NCBI GenBank assembly: GCA_019931105.1
Contig: JAIOUW010000001.1
Span: 930,001 to 994,000 of the forward strand
Direction of reading: 5' to 3'
Length of the DNA: 64,000 nucleotides
DNA from: Flavobacteriaceae bacterium NBU2977
GTDB lineage: Bacteria; Bacteroidota; Bacteroidia; Flavobacteriales; Flavobacteriaceae
The stretch's first letter is position 1; every line of letters begins with the position of its first letter. Shown here piece after piece: positions 8,216 to 16,273 of this stretch. A program made the position numbers and the translations under genes. A model generated the notes under the pieces. That model ran no database searches and was not told the DNA's origin. It saw only the letters and a program-made list of their open reading frames with translations.

Positions 8216-9055
8216 ATGATGAACAAGATTCTTGTACCGGTCGATTTTTCAGAACATTCGGAATACGCTTTGGAAGTTGCCGCAACACTTGCCAAAAAGT
8301 ATAAGGCCAAGATTGTGGTACTTCATATGCTTGGCCTGTCGGAAGCCGTTTTCACCAAAGACGATTCGCAAGAATTTATGGAGGCCCAGTTCTATATGAA
8401 ACTATCCAAAAAAAGATTCTCGGAATTTTTGGACAAACCCTATCTCAAGGGTATCGAAGTATCGGAAACGATACAGAACTATAAGATCTTCAGCGAAATC
8501 AACGATGTAGCCAAAGAGCAAAATATCGATTTGATAGTAATGGGGTCGCACGGTACGGGCGGGCTGGGCGAAATCTTCGTTGGATCCAACACCGAAAAAG
8601 TGGTTCGAACATCCGAAGTACCCGTGCTTGTAATCAAGAAAAAAACTTCCGATTTTAAGATCGAAAATGTGGTGCTAGGCTTTGATTTTCGAATCGAAAA
8701 CAAGAATGCCTATCAAAAAGCGATCCAACTATTCAATGGCTTGCATGCCAAGGTTCATTTGGTACAGGTGAACCTTCCTGGGATAAATTTCATGAGCACG
8801 ACAGAGATTCAAGAAGAAACAGATAAATTTCTAAGGGTCGCCCATCACGGTGATTTGCCCCGCAGCATCGAAATTCATGAAATTTCGGACTATTCGGTGG
8901 AAAGGGGCGTTTATAACCATGCGAATAAGATCGGTGCCGATCTTATAGCCGTATTGACCCATGGTCGCAGCGGACTTGCACACTTCTTTAAGGGCAGCAT
9001 TGGTGAAGACTTGGCCAATCATGCCAAACTACCGGTGATGACTTTCAAAATTTAG
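8216..9055 (+). CDS. Universal stress protein, tandem UspA domains
   Basis: 279 residues forming two UspA domains (about 1-142 and 148-279). The first has the ATP-binding signature GSHGTGGLGEIFVGSNTEKV; the second a more degenerate THGRSGLAHFFKGSIGED. Two ATGs open the frame (8216, 8219). It follows hpf in the same transcript. USPs bind ATP and help survival under growth arrest or respiratory stress; no enzymatic role is assigned. A second tandem USP of the same length is at 17424 and carries the same promoter layout, so the two are probably a co-regulated pair. Confidence 0.88.
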   Translation: MMNKILVPVDFSEHSEYALEVAATLAKKYKAKIVVLHMLGLSEAVFTKDDSQEFMEAQFYMKLSKKRFSEFLDKPYLKGIEVSETIQNYKIFSEINDVAKEQNIDLIVMGSHGTGGLGEIFVGSNTEKVVRTSEVPVLVIKKKTSDFKIENVVLGFDFRIENKNAYQKAIQLFNGLHAKVHLVQVNLPGINFMSTTEIQEETDKFLRVAHHGDLPRSIEIHEISDYSVERGVYNHANKIGADLIAVLTHGRSGLAHFFKGSIGEDLANHAKLPVMTFKI

Positions 9056-9137
9056 TCCCTCCATTTTCCAAGTTTTCCATATTGGCCAAAACCGATCACT
9101 TAAAAACTTTATACAAGCGCACAATAAGGCTCAAGAC

Positions 9138-9181
9138 CTGACTTTAGTCATAAAACCCATGCTCGCAAGCCCATAATTTTG
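9138..9181 (+). promoter_or_regulatory. CRP/FNR-type site plus -7 box upstream of ppdK
   Basis: Near-perfect palindrome CTGAC-TTTA-GTCAT at 9138-9151 (the inner TGAC/GTCA is exact), 22 nt, then TAATTTTG at 9174-9181; ppdK starts at 9222. The expected transcription start near 9187 puts the palindrome centre at about -42, the position of a class II CRP/FNR activator. Confidence 0.7.
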
Positions 9182-9221
9182 TGGCGCCTTTTTTAAAAAC
9201 AAGTGTACAAAAGCATAAAAT

Positions 9222-11948
9222 ATGGAAGTAATGGAAAAGACCCGTACAAGGGTTTACCGATTTGGCAACAAGACAGCCGATGGTAGTAGCAAAATGAAAA
9301 ATCTTTTAGGTGGCAAGGGTGCCAACCTAGCTGAAATGAGCGTTATTGGTATTCCCGTACCACCCGGTTTTACCATTACCACCGAGGTTTGCACCGAATA
9401 CAATGAATTGGGCAAAGAAACCACGGTCAATTTGATCAAAGAAGAAATTGAATCGGCCGTCGAAAATATAGAGGGCACAATGGGCTCCGTATTCGGAGAT
9501 CAAGACAACCCCTTATTGCTTTCGGTCCGCTCAGGGGCACGCGTTTCAATGCCGGGTATGATGGATACGGTTCTCAATCTAGGTCTTAATGATAAAGTCG
9601 TTCAGGGCTTGGCATCAAAGACCGGCAACGAACGGTTTGCCTGGGATTCTTATCGTAGGTTCATTCAAATGTACGGGGGTGTAGTGCTGGGAATGAAACC
9701 GGAGTCAAAGGATGACATAGACCCTTTTGAGGAAATAATGGAGCACCTCAAGCGCAAAAGGGAAATTGAACTTGACACGCAGTTCACCGTTCAAGATTTG
9801 AAAGACTTGGTCTACGACTTCAAGGATGCCGTAAAAAAACGTACGGGTAAAAATTTCCCCACAGATCCTTGGGAGCAATTATGGGGAGCCATAATGGCCG
9901 TATTCAATAGCTGGAACGGTGATCGCGCAGTCTACTATCGCAAAATGAACGGTTACCCCGCTGAATGGGGCACCGCCGTTAATGTTCAGGCCATGGTATA
10001 TGGTAATATGGGTGAAAATTCGGGTACGGGAGTATGCTTTACCCGAGACGCTGCCACGGGTGAAAATGTTTTCAATGGCGAATATTTGATCAATGCTCAG
10101 GGAGAAGATGTAGTTGCAGGTGTGCGAACCCCACAGCAGATTACAAAGCTGGGGTCGCAACGTTGGGCCGAGTTGGCAAAAATAGAGGAAAACGATAGGG
10201 CAGCAAATTATCCCTCTTTGGAAGAATTGATGCCTACTATGTACAAAGAGCTTTATAAGTATCAAGACATTCTTGAAAAGCACTATCGCGATATGCAAGA
10301 TATGGAGTTTACCATTCAAGACGGCAAACTCTGGATCCTTCAGACCCGGAACGGAAAACGTACAGGAGCGGCCATGGTCAAGATCGCAATGGATTTATTA
10401 AAAGATGGCCAAATCGAGGAAAGGGAAGCCTTGTTAAGAATCGACCCGAACAAGCTCGATGAACTTCTTCATCCGGTATTCGATCCGAAAGCGATAAAGC
10501 GGGCAAATATTATCGCCCAGGGCCTGCCCGCATCACCTGGTGCGGCAACGGGACAAATAGTCTTCTTTGCCGAAAACACCAAAAAATATAAAAACACCAT
10601 TTTGACGAGAATAGAAACCTCACCAGAAGACTTGGAAGGGATGAACCTTGCAAAAGGTATTCTGACCGCTCGAGGGGGAATGACCTCACATGCGGCGGTA
10701 GTGGCCAGAGGTATGGGAAAATGCTGTATTTCAGGAGCGGGTGCGCTCAAAATCGACTACAAGAACCGCACTTTGACCGTCGATGGCAAAGAATATCATG
10801 AAGGCGACTGGATTTCTTTGAACGGTTCTACCGGAAATATCATCGAAGGAAAGGTAGCTACCTGCCAACCCGAATTGAGCGGTGAATTTGCAGAGGTCAT
10901 GAAACTTGCGGACAAATACGCTACGATGCAAGTAAGAACGAATGCCGATACCCCTAAAGATGCCCAAGTAGCCCGTAATTTTGGTGCACAGGGCATCGGC
11001 CTTGCAAGAACGGAGCATATGTTCTTCGAAGTCGACCGGATCAAGGCCATGCGCGAAATGATCTTGGCCGATACGGTCAAGGGTAGAAAAAATGCGCTGG
11101 AAGAATTATTGCCCATGCAACGTGCCGATTTTGAAGGCATCTTCGAAGCAATGCAAGACCTTCCCGTTACGGTGAGGTTGCTCGACCCGCCATTGCATGA
11201 ATTCGTTCCCCACCAGTTGGCCACACAAAAAGAACTCGCAGAAGATATGCATATTTCCCTGGCCGCCGTTAAGGGCAAGGTGGCCGAACTTCATGAGTTC
11301 AACCCCATGTTGGGCCACAGAGGTTGTCGATTGGGCAATACCTATCCTGAGATCACCGAAATGCAGACGAGGGCCATTATCGAGGCCGCACTCAACCTAA
11401 AGGAGAAAGGAATCACTGCCAAACCAGAAATTATGGTTCCGTTGGTAGGTACCTACGAAGAATTCGTTGCCCAAGAGAAGGTCATTCGAGAAACGGCCCA
11501 AAAAGTATTCGAAGAATATGATGACACTATCGAATTTCTTGTGGGAACCATGATCGAAATTCCCAGGGCCGCACTCATGGCAAATAAAATTGCCGAAAAA
11601 GCTGAATTTTTCTCTTTTGGAACAAACGACCTCACACAGATGACCTTTGGTTATAGCCGTGATGATGCCGGTAAATTTCTTCCGATCTACTTGGAAAAAG
11701 GAATTCTCAAGGTCGATCCTTTTGAGGTCTTGGACCAAGAAGGTGTCGGCCAGCTGGTCAAAATGGCCACGGAAAGAGGTAGGAGTGCCAAACCGCAACT
11801 TAAGGTGGGCATTTGCGGTGAACATGGCGGCGAACCAAGTTCGGTCGAATTCTGCCATACTATAGGTATGAACTATGTAAGTTGTTCTCCTTTCAGGGTG
11901 CCGATCGCCCGGGTGGCCGCTGCCCAAGCTGCCATATCCGGTAAATAA
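9222..11948 (+). CDS. ppdK: Pyruvate, phosphate dikinase
   Basis: 908 residues, full length for PPDK. Order of domains: N-terminal ATP-grasp domain (about 1-370, beginning FGNKTADGSSKMKNLLGGKGANLAEM), the swivelling phosphohistidine domain with His490 in GGMTSHAAVVARGMGK, and the C-terminal PEP/pyruvate barrel with catalytic Cys865 in GICGEHGG. It interconverts ATP + pyruvate + Pi and AMP + PEP + PPi in the cytoplasm, working in gluconeogenesis or as a PPi-using, ATP-sparing glycolytic step at low energy. The start is the first ATG (9222), with a second Met at codon 4. A strong hairpin terminator follows at 11991. It is monocistronic and shares the palindrome promoter of its neighbours. Confidence 0.96.
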   Translation: MEVMEKTRTRVYRFGNKTADGSSKMKNLLGGKGANLAEMSVIGIPVPPGFTITTEVCTEYNELGKETTVNLIKEEIESAVENIEGTMGSVFGDQDNPLLLSVRSGARVSMPGMMDTVLNLGLNDKVVQGLASKTGNERFAWDSYRRFIQMYGGVVLGMKPESKDDIDPFEEIMEHLKRKREIELDTQFTVQDLKDLVYDFKDAVKKRTGKNFPTDPWEQLWGAIMAVFNSWNGDRAVYYRKMNGYPAEWGTAVNVQAMVYGNMGENSGTGVCFTRDAATGENVFNGEYLINAQGEDVVAGVRTPQQITKLGSQRWAELAKIEENDRAANYPSLEELMPTMYKELYKYQDILEKHYRDMQDMEFTIQDGKLWILQTRNGKRTGAAMVKIAMDLLKDGQIEEREALLRIDPNKLDELLHPVFDPKAIKRANIIAQGLPASPGAATGQIVFFAENTKKYKNTILTRIETSPEDLEGMNLAKGILTARGGMTSHAAVVARGMGKCCISGAGALKIDYKNRTLTVDGKEYHEGDWISLNGSTGNIIEGKVATCQPELSGEFAEVMKLADKYATMQVRTNADTPKDAQVARNFGAQGIGLARTEHMFFEVDRIKAMREMILADTVKGRKNALEELLPMQRADFEGIFEAMQDLPVTVRLLDPPLHEFVPHQLATQKELAEDMHISLAAVKGKVAELHEFNPMLGHRGCRLGNTYPEITEMQTRAIIEAALNLKEKGITAKPEIMVPLVGTYEEFVAQEKVIRETAQKVFEEYDDTIEFLVGTMIEIPRAALMANKIAEKAEFFSFGTNDLTQMTFGYSRDDAGKFLPIYLEKGILKVDPFEVLDQEGVGQLVKMATERGRSAKPQLKVGICGEHGGEPSSVEFCHTIGMNYVSCSPFRVPIARVAAAQAAISGK

Positions 11949-11990
11949 AAGATGATTGTTTCAAAAAAAAGCGCCATAGCTTTACTAAGT

Positions 11991-12021
11991 AAAAAGGTGG
12001 GGTCGAGATGCCCCACCTTTA
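11991..12021 (+). terminator. Rho-independent terminator of ppdK
   Basis: GC-rich 7-bp stem GGTGGGG (11996-12002) / CCCCACC (12011-12017) with an 8-nt loop, preceded by A5 and followed by TTT; 43 nt after the ppdK stop. Confidence 0.75.
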
Positions 12022-12086
12022 AATTGACATTCACTCTGTTATTGCCTTTAATCTATTGAAAATCAAATATGTAAAAACTTGCTTAT

Positions 12087-12152
12087 GTAACTTTTGTTAC
12101 CCTTTAAGATGACCAATATCATAGAAATCCATCGGTGGTCAACTTAACTTTA
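12087..12152 (+). promoter_or_regulatory. Tandem palindromes plus -7 box upstream of the sulfide oxidoreductase operon
   Basis: Two dyads lie in phase: GTAAC-TTTT-GTTAC at 12087-12100 and ATGAC-CAAT-ATCAT at 12109-12122, with centres 22 bp apart (about two helical turns). After the second, 22 nt lead to the -7 box TAACTTTA at 12145-12152; the first gene starts at 12187. The proximal dyad fits the six-promoter pattern; the distal dyad is a different but related sequence and could be a second binding site for the same or another CRP-family protein. Confidence 0.68.
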
Positions 12153-12186
12153 CGCCCATAAACAAGTCCACTTAAACCAAAAGGCA

Positions 12187-13434
12187 ATGAAGAATCTAGT
12201 TATTTTAGGTGCCGGAACCTCTGGCACTATGATGGCGAACCATCTGGTCAAAAAGCTTCCGAAAAAAGATTGGAAAATATCCATAGTAGACCAGTGCGAG
12301 ACACACTACTACCAGCCGGGCTTCCTTTTTCTTCCCTTTGATATCTATACGAGCAAGCAGGTGAAAAAAAATGGCAAGAAGTTCATTCCGAAAGCAGTGG
12401 ACTATATCAATGAAAAAATCGAACGCATTGTTCCGGAAGAAAACAACGTACAGCTCGCCAATGGTAAGGTACTTGCCTATGACATTTTGATCATAGCGAC
12501 CGGAACTGATATCGCACCTGAGGAAGTAGAAGGAATGAAAGGCCCTAAATGGCACGAGAACATCTTCGATTTCTATACATACAAGGGTGCCAAAGCCCTG
12601 CGCAACAAGCTTCGCGAATGGGAAGGCGGAAAGTTGGTAGTGCACATTACCGAGATGCCCATTAAATGCCCCGTCGCACCCTTGGAATTCGCCTTTCTGG
12701 CCGATTCTTATTTCAAGAACAAAGGAATGCGCGATAAGGTCGACATTACCTTTGTAACCCCTTTGGGCGGAGCTTTTACAAAGCCAAGGGCAACAGCGGC
12801 ACTACACCATCTGCTTGAGGAGAAGGGTATTTCAGAAGTGACCGATTTCGCTATAGAGCGGGTCGACTATAAGAACAACAAAATCATCGACTATGCCGAT
12901 ACCGAGGTCGAATACGACCTTTTGGTAACGGTACCCACCAATATGGGCGATTCGGTTATCGAACGCTCCGGTTTGGGAGACGACCTCAACTTTGTGCCGA
13001 CCAACAAGGCGACACTACAGAGTTTGAACCATGAAAATATTTTCGCCATTGGCGATGCTACCAATCTGCCCGCGTCAAAAGCAGGGTCCGTTGCCCATTT
13101 CGAGGCCGAAATATTGACCGAAAATATTGTGAGGTACATCGAAGGGATTCCATTAAAAGAAGAATTCGATGGCCATGCCAATTGCTTCGTTGAAACGGGC
13201 AATGGCAAGGCCCTTTTAATAGATTTCAATTACACCCACGAGCCTGTAGAAGGAACTTTTCCGTTCCCCGGGGTCGGACCTTTGCAACTTTTAAAGGAAA
13301 GTCATGCAAACCATATGGGCAAGATGGCCTTTAGGTGGATCTATTGGAACATGCTCATCAAGGGTATCCACATTCCTTTTGTATCGGCCACTATGTCTGA
13401 AAAAGGAAAACATTTTGAAGAGGAAGTACAGTAA
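12187..13434 (+). CDS. Sulfide:quinone oxidoreductase-like FAD flavoprotein
   Basis: 415 residues. N-terminal FAD-binding Rossmann motif GAGTSGTMMANHL, second nucleotide site IIATGTDIAPEE, and C-terminal FAD motif AIGDATNLPASKAG. Two cysteines at the positions of SQR redox cysteines are present: Cys161 (MPIKCPVAPLEF) and Cys333 (HANCFVETG). The first cysteine of three-cysteine SQRs is not seen, as in several SQR subtypes. The C terminus has amphipathic segments expected for membrane-surface binding. The enzyme would oxidise sulfide to polysulfide or persulfide and pass electrons to menaquinone. A DsrC/TusE-like and a DsrE2-like gene follow after 18 and 20 nt, clearly one operon, supporting a sulfur rather than NADH substrate. 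Confidence 0.85.
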   Translation: MKNLVILGAGTSGTMMANHLVKKLPKKDWKISIVDQCETHYYQPGFLFLPFDIYTSKQVKKNGKKFIPKAVDYINEKIERIVPEENNVQLANGKVLAYDILIIATGTDIAPEEVEGMKGPKWHENIFDFYTYKGAKALRNKLREWEGGKLVVHITEMPIKCPVAPLEFAFLADSYFKNKGMRDKVDITFVTPLGGAFTKPRATAALHHLLEEKGISEVTDFAIERVDYKNNKIIDYADTEVEYDLLVTVPTNMGDSVIERSGLGDDLNFVPTNKATLQSLNHENIFAIGDATNLPASKAGSVAHFEAEILTENIVRYIEGIPLKEEFDGHANCFVETGNGKALLIDFNYTHEPVEGTFPFPGVGPLQLLKESHANHMGKMAFRWIYWNMLIKGIHIPFVSATMSEKGKHFEEEVQ

Positions 13435-13452
13435 TAATTTTAAATAAACAAC

Positions 13453-13761
13453 ATGGAAAAAGTTATATCGAACAAGACCATTTCAGTAAACGAAGAAGGA
13501 TATCTCACCGATTTCTCGCAGTGGGACAAGGAAATCGGTCTCGAAATCGCCAAGGAACAAGATATCGAAATGACCGATAAGCATTGGCAGGTCATCGACT
13601 ATATTCACGATAAGTTCGAAAAAGAAGAACCCTTATCGATCCGTGGAATCAAGAAAAGCGGGGTCATCGATATTAAGGAATTCTACCAATTGTTTCCTGG
13701 TGGGCCGCTTAAAAAGGCCACAATGATAGCCGGAATTCCAAAACCTAAGAGCTGTATCTAA
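13453..13761 (+). CDS. DsrC/TusE-family sulfur carrier protein
   Basis: 102 residues of the DsrC/TusE/DsvC family: the helical core with DFSQWDKEIG, HWQVIDYIHDKFEK and FPGGPLKKATMIAG, and the flexible C-terminal arm ending PKPKSCI. The penultimate cysteine (Cys101, CysA) that carries persulfide is kept; the second redox cysteine of true DsrC, eleven residues earlier, is Thr90. So it is a TusE-like single-cysteine carrier and not the trisulfide-forming DsrC of sulfate reduction. It likely accepts sulfur from the SQR-like enzyme and/or the DsrE2-like protein in the same operon. No dissimilatory sulfite reductase genes are nearby. Confidence 0.88.
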   Translation: MEKVISNKTISVNEEGYLTDFSQWDKEIGLEIAKEQDIEMTDKHWQVIDYIHDKFEKEEPLSIRGIKKSGVIDIKEFYQLFPGGPLKKATMIAGIPKPKSCI

Positions 13762-13781
13762 AAACGACAAAATAAAAGATC

Positions 13782-14258
13782 ATGAGCAAGACCAAGGTTA
13801 AAAAAATGATGTTCATCTTGTCAAAGGCCACCATTGAAAACGTCTATGCAGCTTTTATAATGGCCAATGGCGCAAGAATGGAGGGCATTGAATCGGAGAT
13901 ATTTTTTACGTTTTTCGGATTGGAGGCCGTTCAAAAGAAAAAACTTGAACACCTTCATGTCGCAACGGTCGGCAACCCTGCTATGCATATACCTACGATA
14001 TTGGGTGGATTACCGGGTGTTGAAGCCTTTGCCACGAAAATGATGAAGAAAGAAATGGAAGAATTGGACATTCCGCCCGTTGGCGAGTTTTTGGAAATTC
14101 TTTCTGATTCAGGATGTCGGCTTTGGGCCTGTAAATTGGCCGTCGATATGTTCCATCTCAAAGAAGAAGACCTTATCGACGAGGTAGAGGGCATATTGAC
14201 CATCGGTGATTTTTATAACAGGGCTGATCAAGAAGGCACCCAATTGCTTTTCATATAA
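13782..14258 (+). CDS. DsrE2-like (DsrE/DsrF/DrsH family) sulfurtransferase
   Basis: 158 residues with the DsrE/F/H alpha/beta fold: N-terminal KKMMFILSKATIENVYAAF, FFTFFGLEAVQKKK, and the cysteine region SGCRLWACKLAVDMF with Cys112 and Cys117. Proteins of this DsrE2 type pass persulfide sulfur to DsrC/TusE partners in sulfur-oxidising bacteria. MKKEMEELDIPPVGEFLEIL before the cysteines is a typical family segment. It is third in the operon after the flavoprotein and the carrier and is followed by a strong bidirectional terminator at 14271. The hydrophobic N-terminal part could associate with the membrane. Confidence 0.85.
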   Translation: MSKTKVKKMMFILSKATIENVYAAFIMANGARMEGIESEIFFTFFGLEAVQKKKLEHLHVATVGNPAMHIPTILGGLPGVEAFATKMMKKEMEELDIPPVGEFLEILSDSGCRLWACKLAVDMFHLKEEDLIDEVEGILTIGDFYNRADQEGTQLLFI

Positions 14259-14270
14259 CAGAGCCCTAAT

Positions 14271-14304
14271 AAAAAAACAACGGGACAAAGCCCGTTGTTT
14301 TTTT
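14271..14304. terminator. Bidirectional rho-independent terminator
   Basis: Hairpin CAACGGG-ACAAAG-CCCGTTG (14278-14297) flanked by seven A on the left and seven T on the right. It serves the sulfur operon from the left and, on the minus strand, the convergent 14365-14820 gene. Confidence 0.82.
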
Positions 14305-14364
14305 ACTTCTTTTAACCGAATATTACCCTGTGGTACTTGTCATGGCGATAAATCTTCCCGATGA

Positions 14365-14820
14365 CTATTTTTCCATCAAATGGGCCAATTGCTCGCTTTC
14401 CAGAACATGTTCGGTTATAGTGAACAGCTCTTTGCGGTTTTCACGCACTTCTTTGACGAATTGCGCGATCGCATCTTCGAGTTCTTGATGTTCTTCCCTA
14501 AATTCTGTAGCGCTTTTGCTTGAGGTATCATCGCTCAAGCTTGCCAAATGGCCTAAATGTTCTTCGACCTTTGCCAAGAGCGATTCACATTCCCTGGTGT
14601 CATCCAAAATTCCCTTTCCTACCTTTTGCACCTCCTCCAAATTGTCCTTTTGGGTAATCCAAATAAAGTATTTGTCGATCAGGTGGTGCAAGAACTTTAG
14701 ATCATCCTTATAGAACAAAAGATCCGATTTCCAGTGCTTTGTCAATACGTACAATTCTTGCCAATTGGTCTCCTTTATAAATTCGGCCTTAGGCCTAGCT
14801 CTAAAATCATTCATAACCAT
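14365..14820 (-). CDS. Conserved-looking helical protein of unknown function
   Basis: 151 residues (or 149 from the second Met), no signal peptide and no membrane segment. The sequence is almost entirely alpha-helical and highly charged, with several histidines at helix-like spacing (FLHHLIDKYF, EEHLGHLASL, EFREEHQELEDAI, FTITEHVLESEQLAHLM). The arrangement suggests a four-helix bundle, but the canonical hemerythrin His/Glu pattern is not clear, so no metal or oxygen-binding role is assigned. It is transcribed toward the sulfur operon and has a perfect CRP/FNR-type palindrome at the same distance from its -7 box as its neighbours, so it probably belongs to the same low-oxygen or redox response. 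Confidence 0.72.
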   Translation of the reverse strand: MVMNDFRARPKAEFIKETNWQELYVLTKHWKSDLLFYKDDLKFLHHLIDKYFIWITQKDNLEEVQKVGKGILDDTRECESLLAKVEEHLGHLASLSDDTSSKSATEFREEHQELEDAIAQFVKEVRENRKELFTITEHVLESEQLAHLMEK

Positions 14821-14835
14821 TGTGTTTTGATGTTA

Positions 14836-14879
14836 TAAAAATAGTTCGGTGCCCTGAAGCGCAAAATGACTTTTGTCAT
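14836..14879 (-). promoter_or_regulatory. Perfect CRP/FNR-type palindrome plus -7 box of the 14365-14820 gene
   Basis: Read on the minus strand: ATGAC-AAAA-GTCAT (14879-14866), 22 nt, then TATTTTTA (14843-14836); the gene's ATG is at 14820. On the plus strand no -7 box occurs at 22 nt, so the site appears to serve only the minus-strand gene and not the histidine kinase. Confidence 0.7.
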
Positions 14880-14985
14880 AAGAGCCAGAGATGTTCTCCA
14901 TCATCTTTTGAAGATTATGGCGCTTAATAAAAAAGCTTATAGCATTTCATATCAAATTACCTCCGATTTTTTAATTAAACCCGTC

Positions 14986-15013
14986 TTGACAAAAAAGAAA
15001 AAGGGTAATTTTA
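14986..15013 (+). promoter_or_regulatory. Constitutive-type promoter of the kinase-regulator operon
   Basis: -33 TTG at 14986-14988 (in CTTGAC) and -7 TAATTTTA at 15006-15013, 17 nt apart. The kinase ATG is at 15018, so the transcript probably begins at the start codon (leaderless). Unlike the neighbouring promoters, it has a -33 element and no palindrome at -41. Confidence 0.5.
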
Positions 15014-15017
15014 AGGT

Positions 15018-16241
15018 ATGCACGTTTTCGATAGAAACAGTAATATCTTCAATTTACTTTCAGAGGCCGTTTCAGAGGGTATTTTGGTAATAAACAAAGA
15101 ACAGGTCATTGTGTCGGCCAATAGTCGCGCAAGTGAAATGTTCGGTTATGGCCCTACGGAACTTCGTGGAAAATCGCTGAACATATTGATCCCCGAAACC
15201 TATCGTAAATCGCACGACAAGTATATTACCGGTTATCACAAAGAAAAGAACAGGCGCCTTATGGCTGAAGGCCGAAACCTCTACGGACTGCGAAAGAACG
15301 ATGAGGAGTTTCCCGTTGAAGTGGGCCTTAATCCATTTTCTCTCTATGGAAACACGTATGTCATGGCCCTTGTAGTAGATGTCACGGAGCGAAGAAAAAA
15401 TGAAAAGGAAATACTTGAACTCAACAAGAACCTCGAGCAGAAAATCAAAGCTCGAATCGGCGAATTGCGCGATACGGTCGCAGAACTGAAACGCGAGATA
15501 AAACGTCGAAAGGAAGCCGAGGCGAAAATTCAAGGAGCCCTTAAAAAAGAAAAAGAACTGAACGAGTTAAAGACCAAGTTTCTTTCGTTGGTATCGCATG
15601 AGTTCAAAACACCTTTGAGCGGCATTCTCACTTCAGCGACCTTGATCGGAAAATACACCGAAGACGGTCAGGAAGAGAAAAGAGAAAAACATCTAAAGAC
15701 CATTGTCGCCGAAGTGCAGCACCTCAACCATATTTTGACCGATTTTCTTTCAGTGGAACGCCTTGAAAAAGGCAAGGAAATGTATAAACTTACTAAATTC
15801 TCATTGAGCAAAGTGGTGAACGAAGTCGTTTATAATACCAATATGCTTTTAAAGAGCGGACAGCAAATAAGATACCCTCAAAATGTCGATGATGCAATGG
15901 TCTATCAAGATGAGAAGATCGTCTTGCTTGCTTTGACCAACCTCTTGTACAACGCCGTCAAATACTCACCCGAAGATACCGAGGTCGACCTGCAAATAGA
16001 GATTATCAAAGATAAGATGATCTTAAGGGTCGTCGATCAAGGTATCGGCATACCGAAAAATGATCAAAAACATATTTTCGAACGCTATTTCAGGGCCGAA
16101 AACGTATTATTGACCCAAGGCACGGGCATCGGTCTTAACATTGTAAAATCGCATATTGACAACTTAGGAGGGACTATCTATTTTGAAAGCACAGAAAATA
16201 TTGGAAGTACGTTTATAGTCGAACTACCGATCAAGCAATAA
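15018..16241 (+). CDS. Soluble PAS-domain histidine kinase with FixL-like PAS
   Basis: 407 residues, no membrane segment. PAS domain at about 10-125, coiled-coil linker at about 126-185, HisKA with phospho-acceptor His194 (SHEFKTPL), HATPase_c at about 295-405 with N box NLLYNAVKYSP and glycine boxes DQGIGIPK and GTGIGLNI. In the PAS domain, His66 (RKSHDKY) and Arg86 (EGRNLYG) are 20 residues apart, as are the haem-ligand His200 and Arg220 of Bradyrhizobium FixL. This suggests but does not prove haem-based O2 sensing, because non-haem PAS domains can share the motif. The alternative upstream open frame from 14866 is out of frame and non-coding in character. The cognate regulator follows 32 nt downstream. 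Confidence 0.9.
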   Translation: MHVFDRNSNIFNLLSEAVSEGILVINKEQVIVSANSRASEMFGYGPTELRGKSLNILIPETYRKSHDKYITGYHKEKNRRLMAEGRNLYGLRKNDEEFPVEVGLNPFSLYGNTYVMALVVDVTERRKNEKEILELNKNLEQKIKARIGELRDTVAELKREIKRRKEAEAKIQGALKKEKELNELKTKFLSLVSHEFKTPLSGILTSATLIGKYTEDGQEEKREKHLKTIVAEVQHLNHILTDFLSVERLEKGKEMYKLTKFSLSKVVNEVVYNTNMLLKSGQQIRYPQNVDDAMVYQDEKIVLLALTNLLYNAVKYSPEDTEVDLQIEIIKDKMILRVVDQGIGIPKNDQKHIFERYFRAENVLLTQGTGIGLNIVKSHIDNLGGTIYFESTENIGSTFIVELPIKQ

Positions 16242-16273
16242 AGGCTTCGCCAGATCGATCAAAAGAACCACAA

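Noticed and set aside
14365-14820. Hemerythrin-like oxygen carrier
   Set aside because: Several His residues occur but the canonical H..H..H-x3-E..H..D set of hemerythrin could not be placed; left as unknown.
14866-15090. 74-codon plus-strand open frame overlapping the kinase start
   Set aside because: It begins within the regulatory palindrome and runs out of frame through the kinase coding sequence; composition not protein-like.
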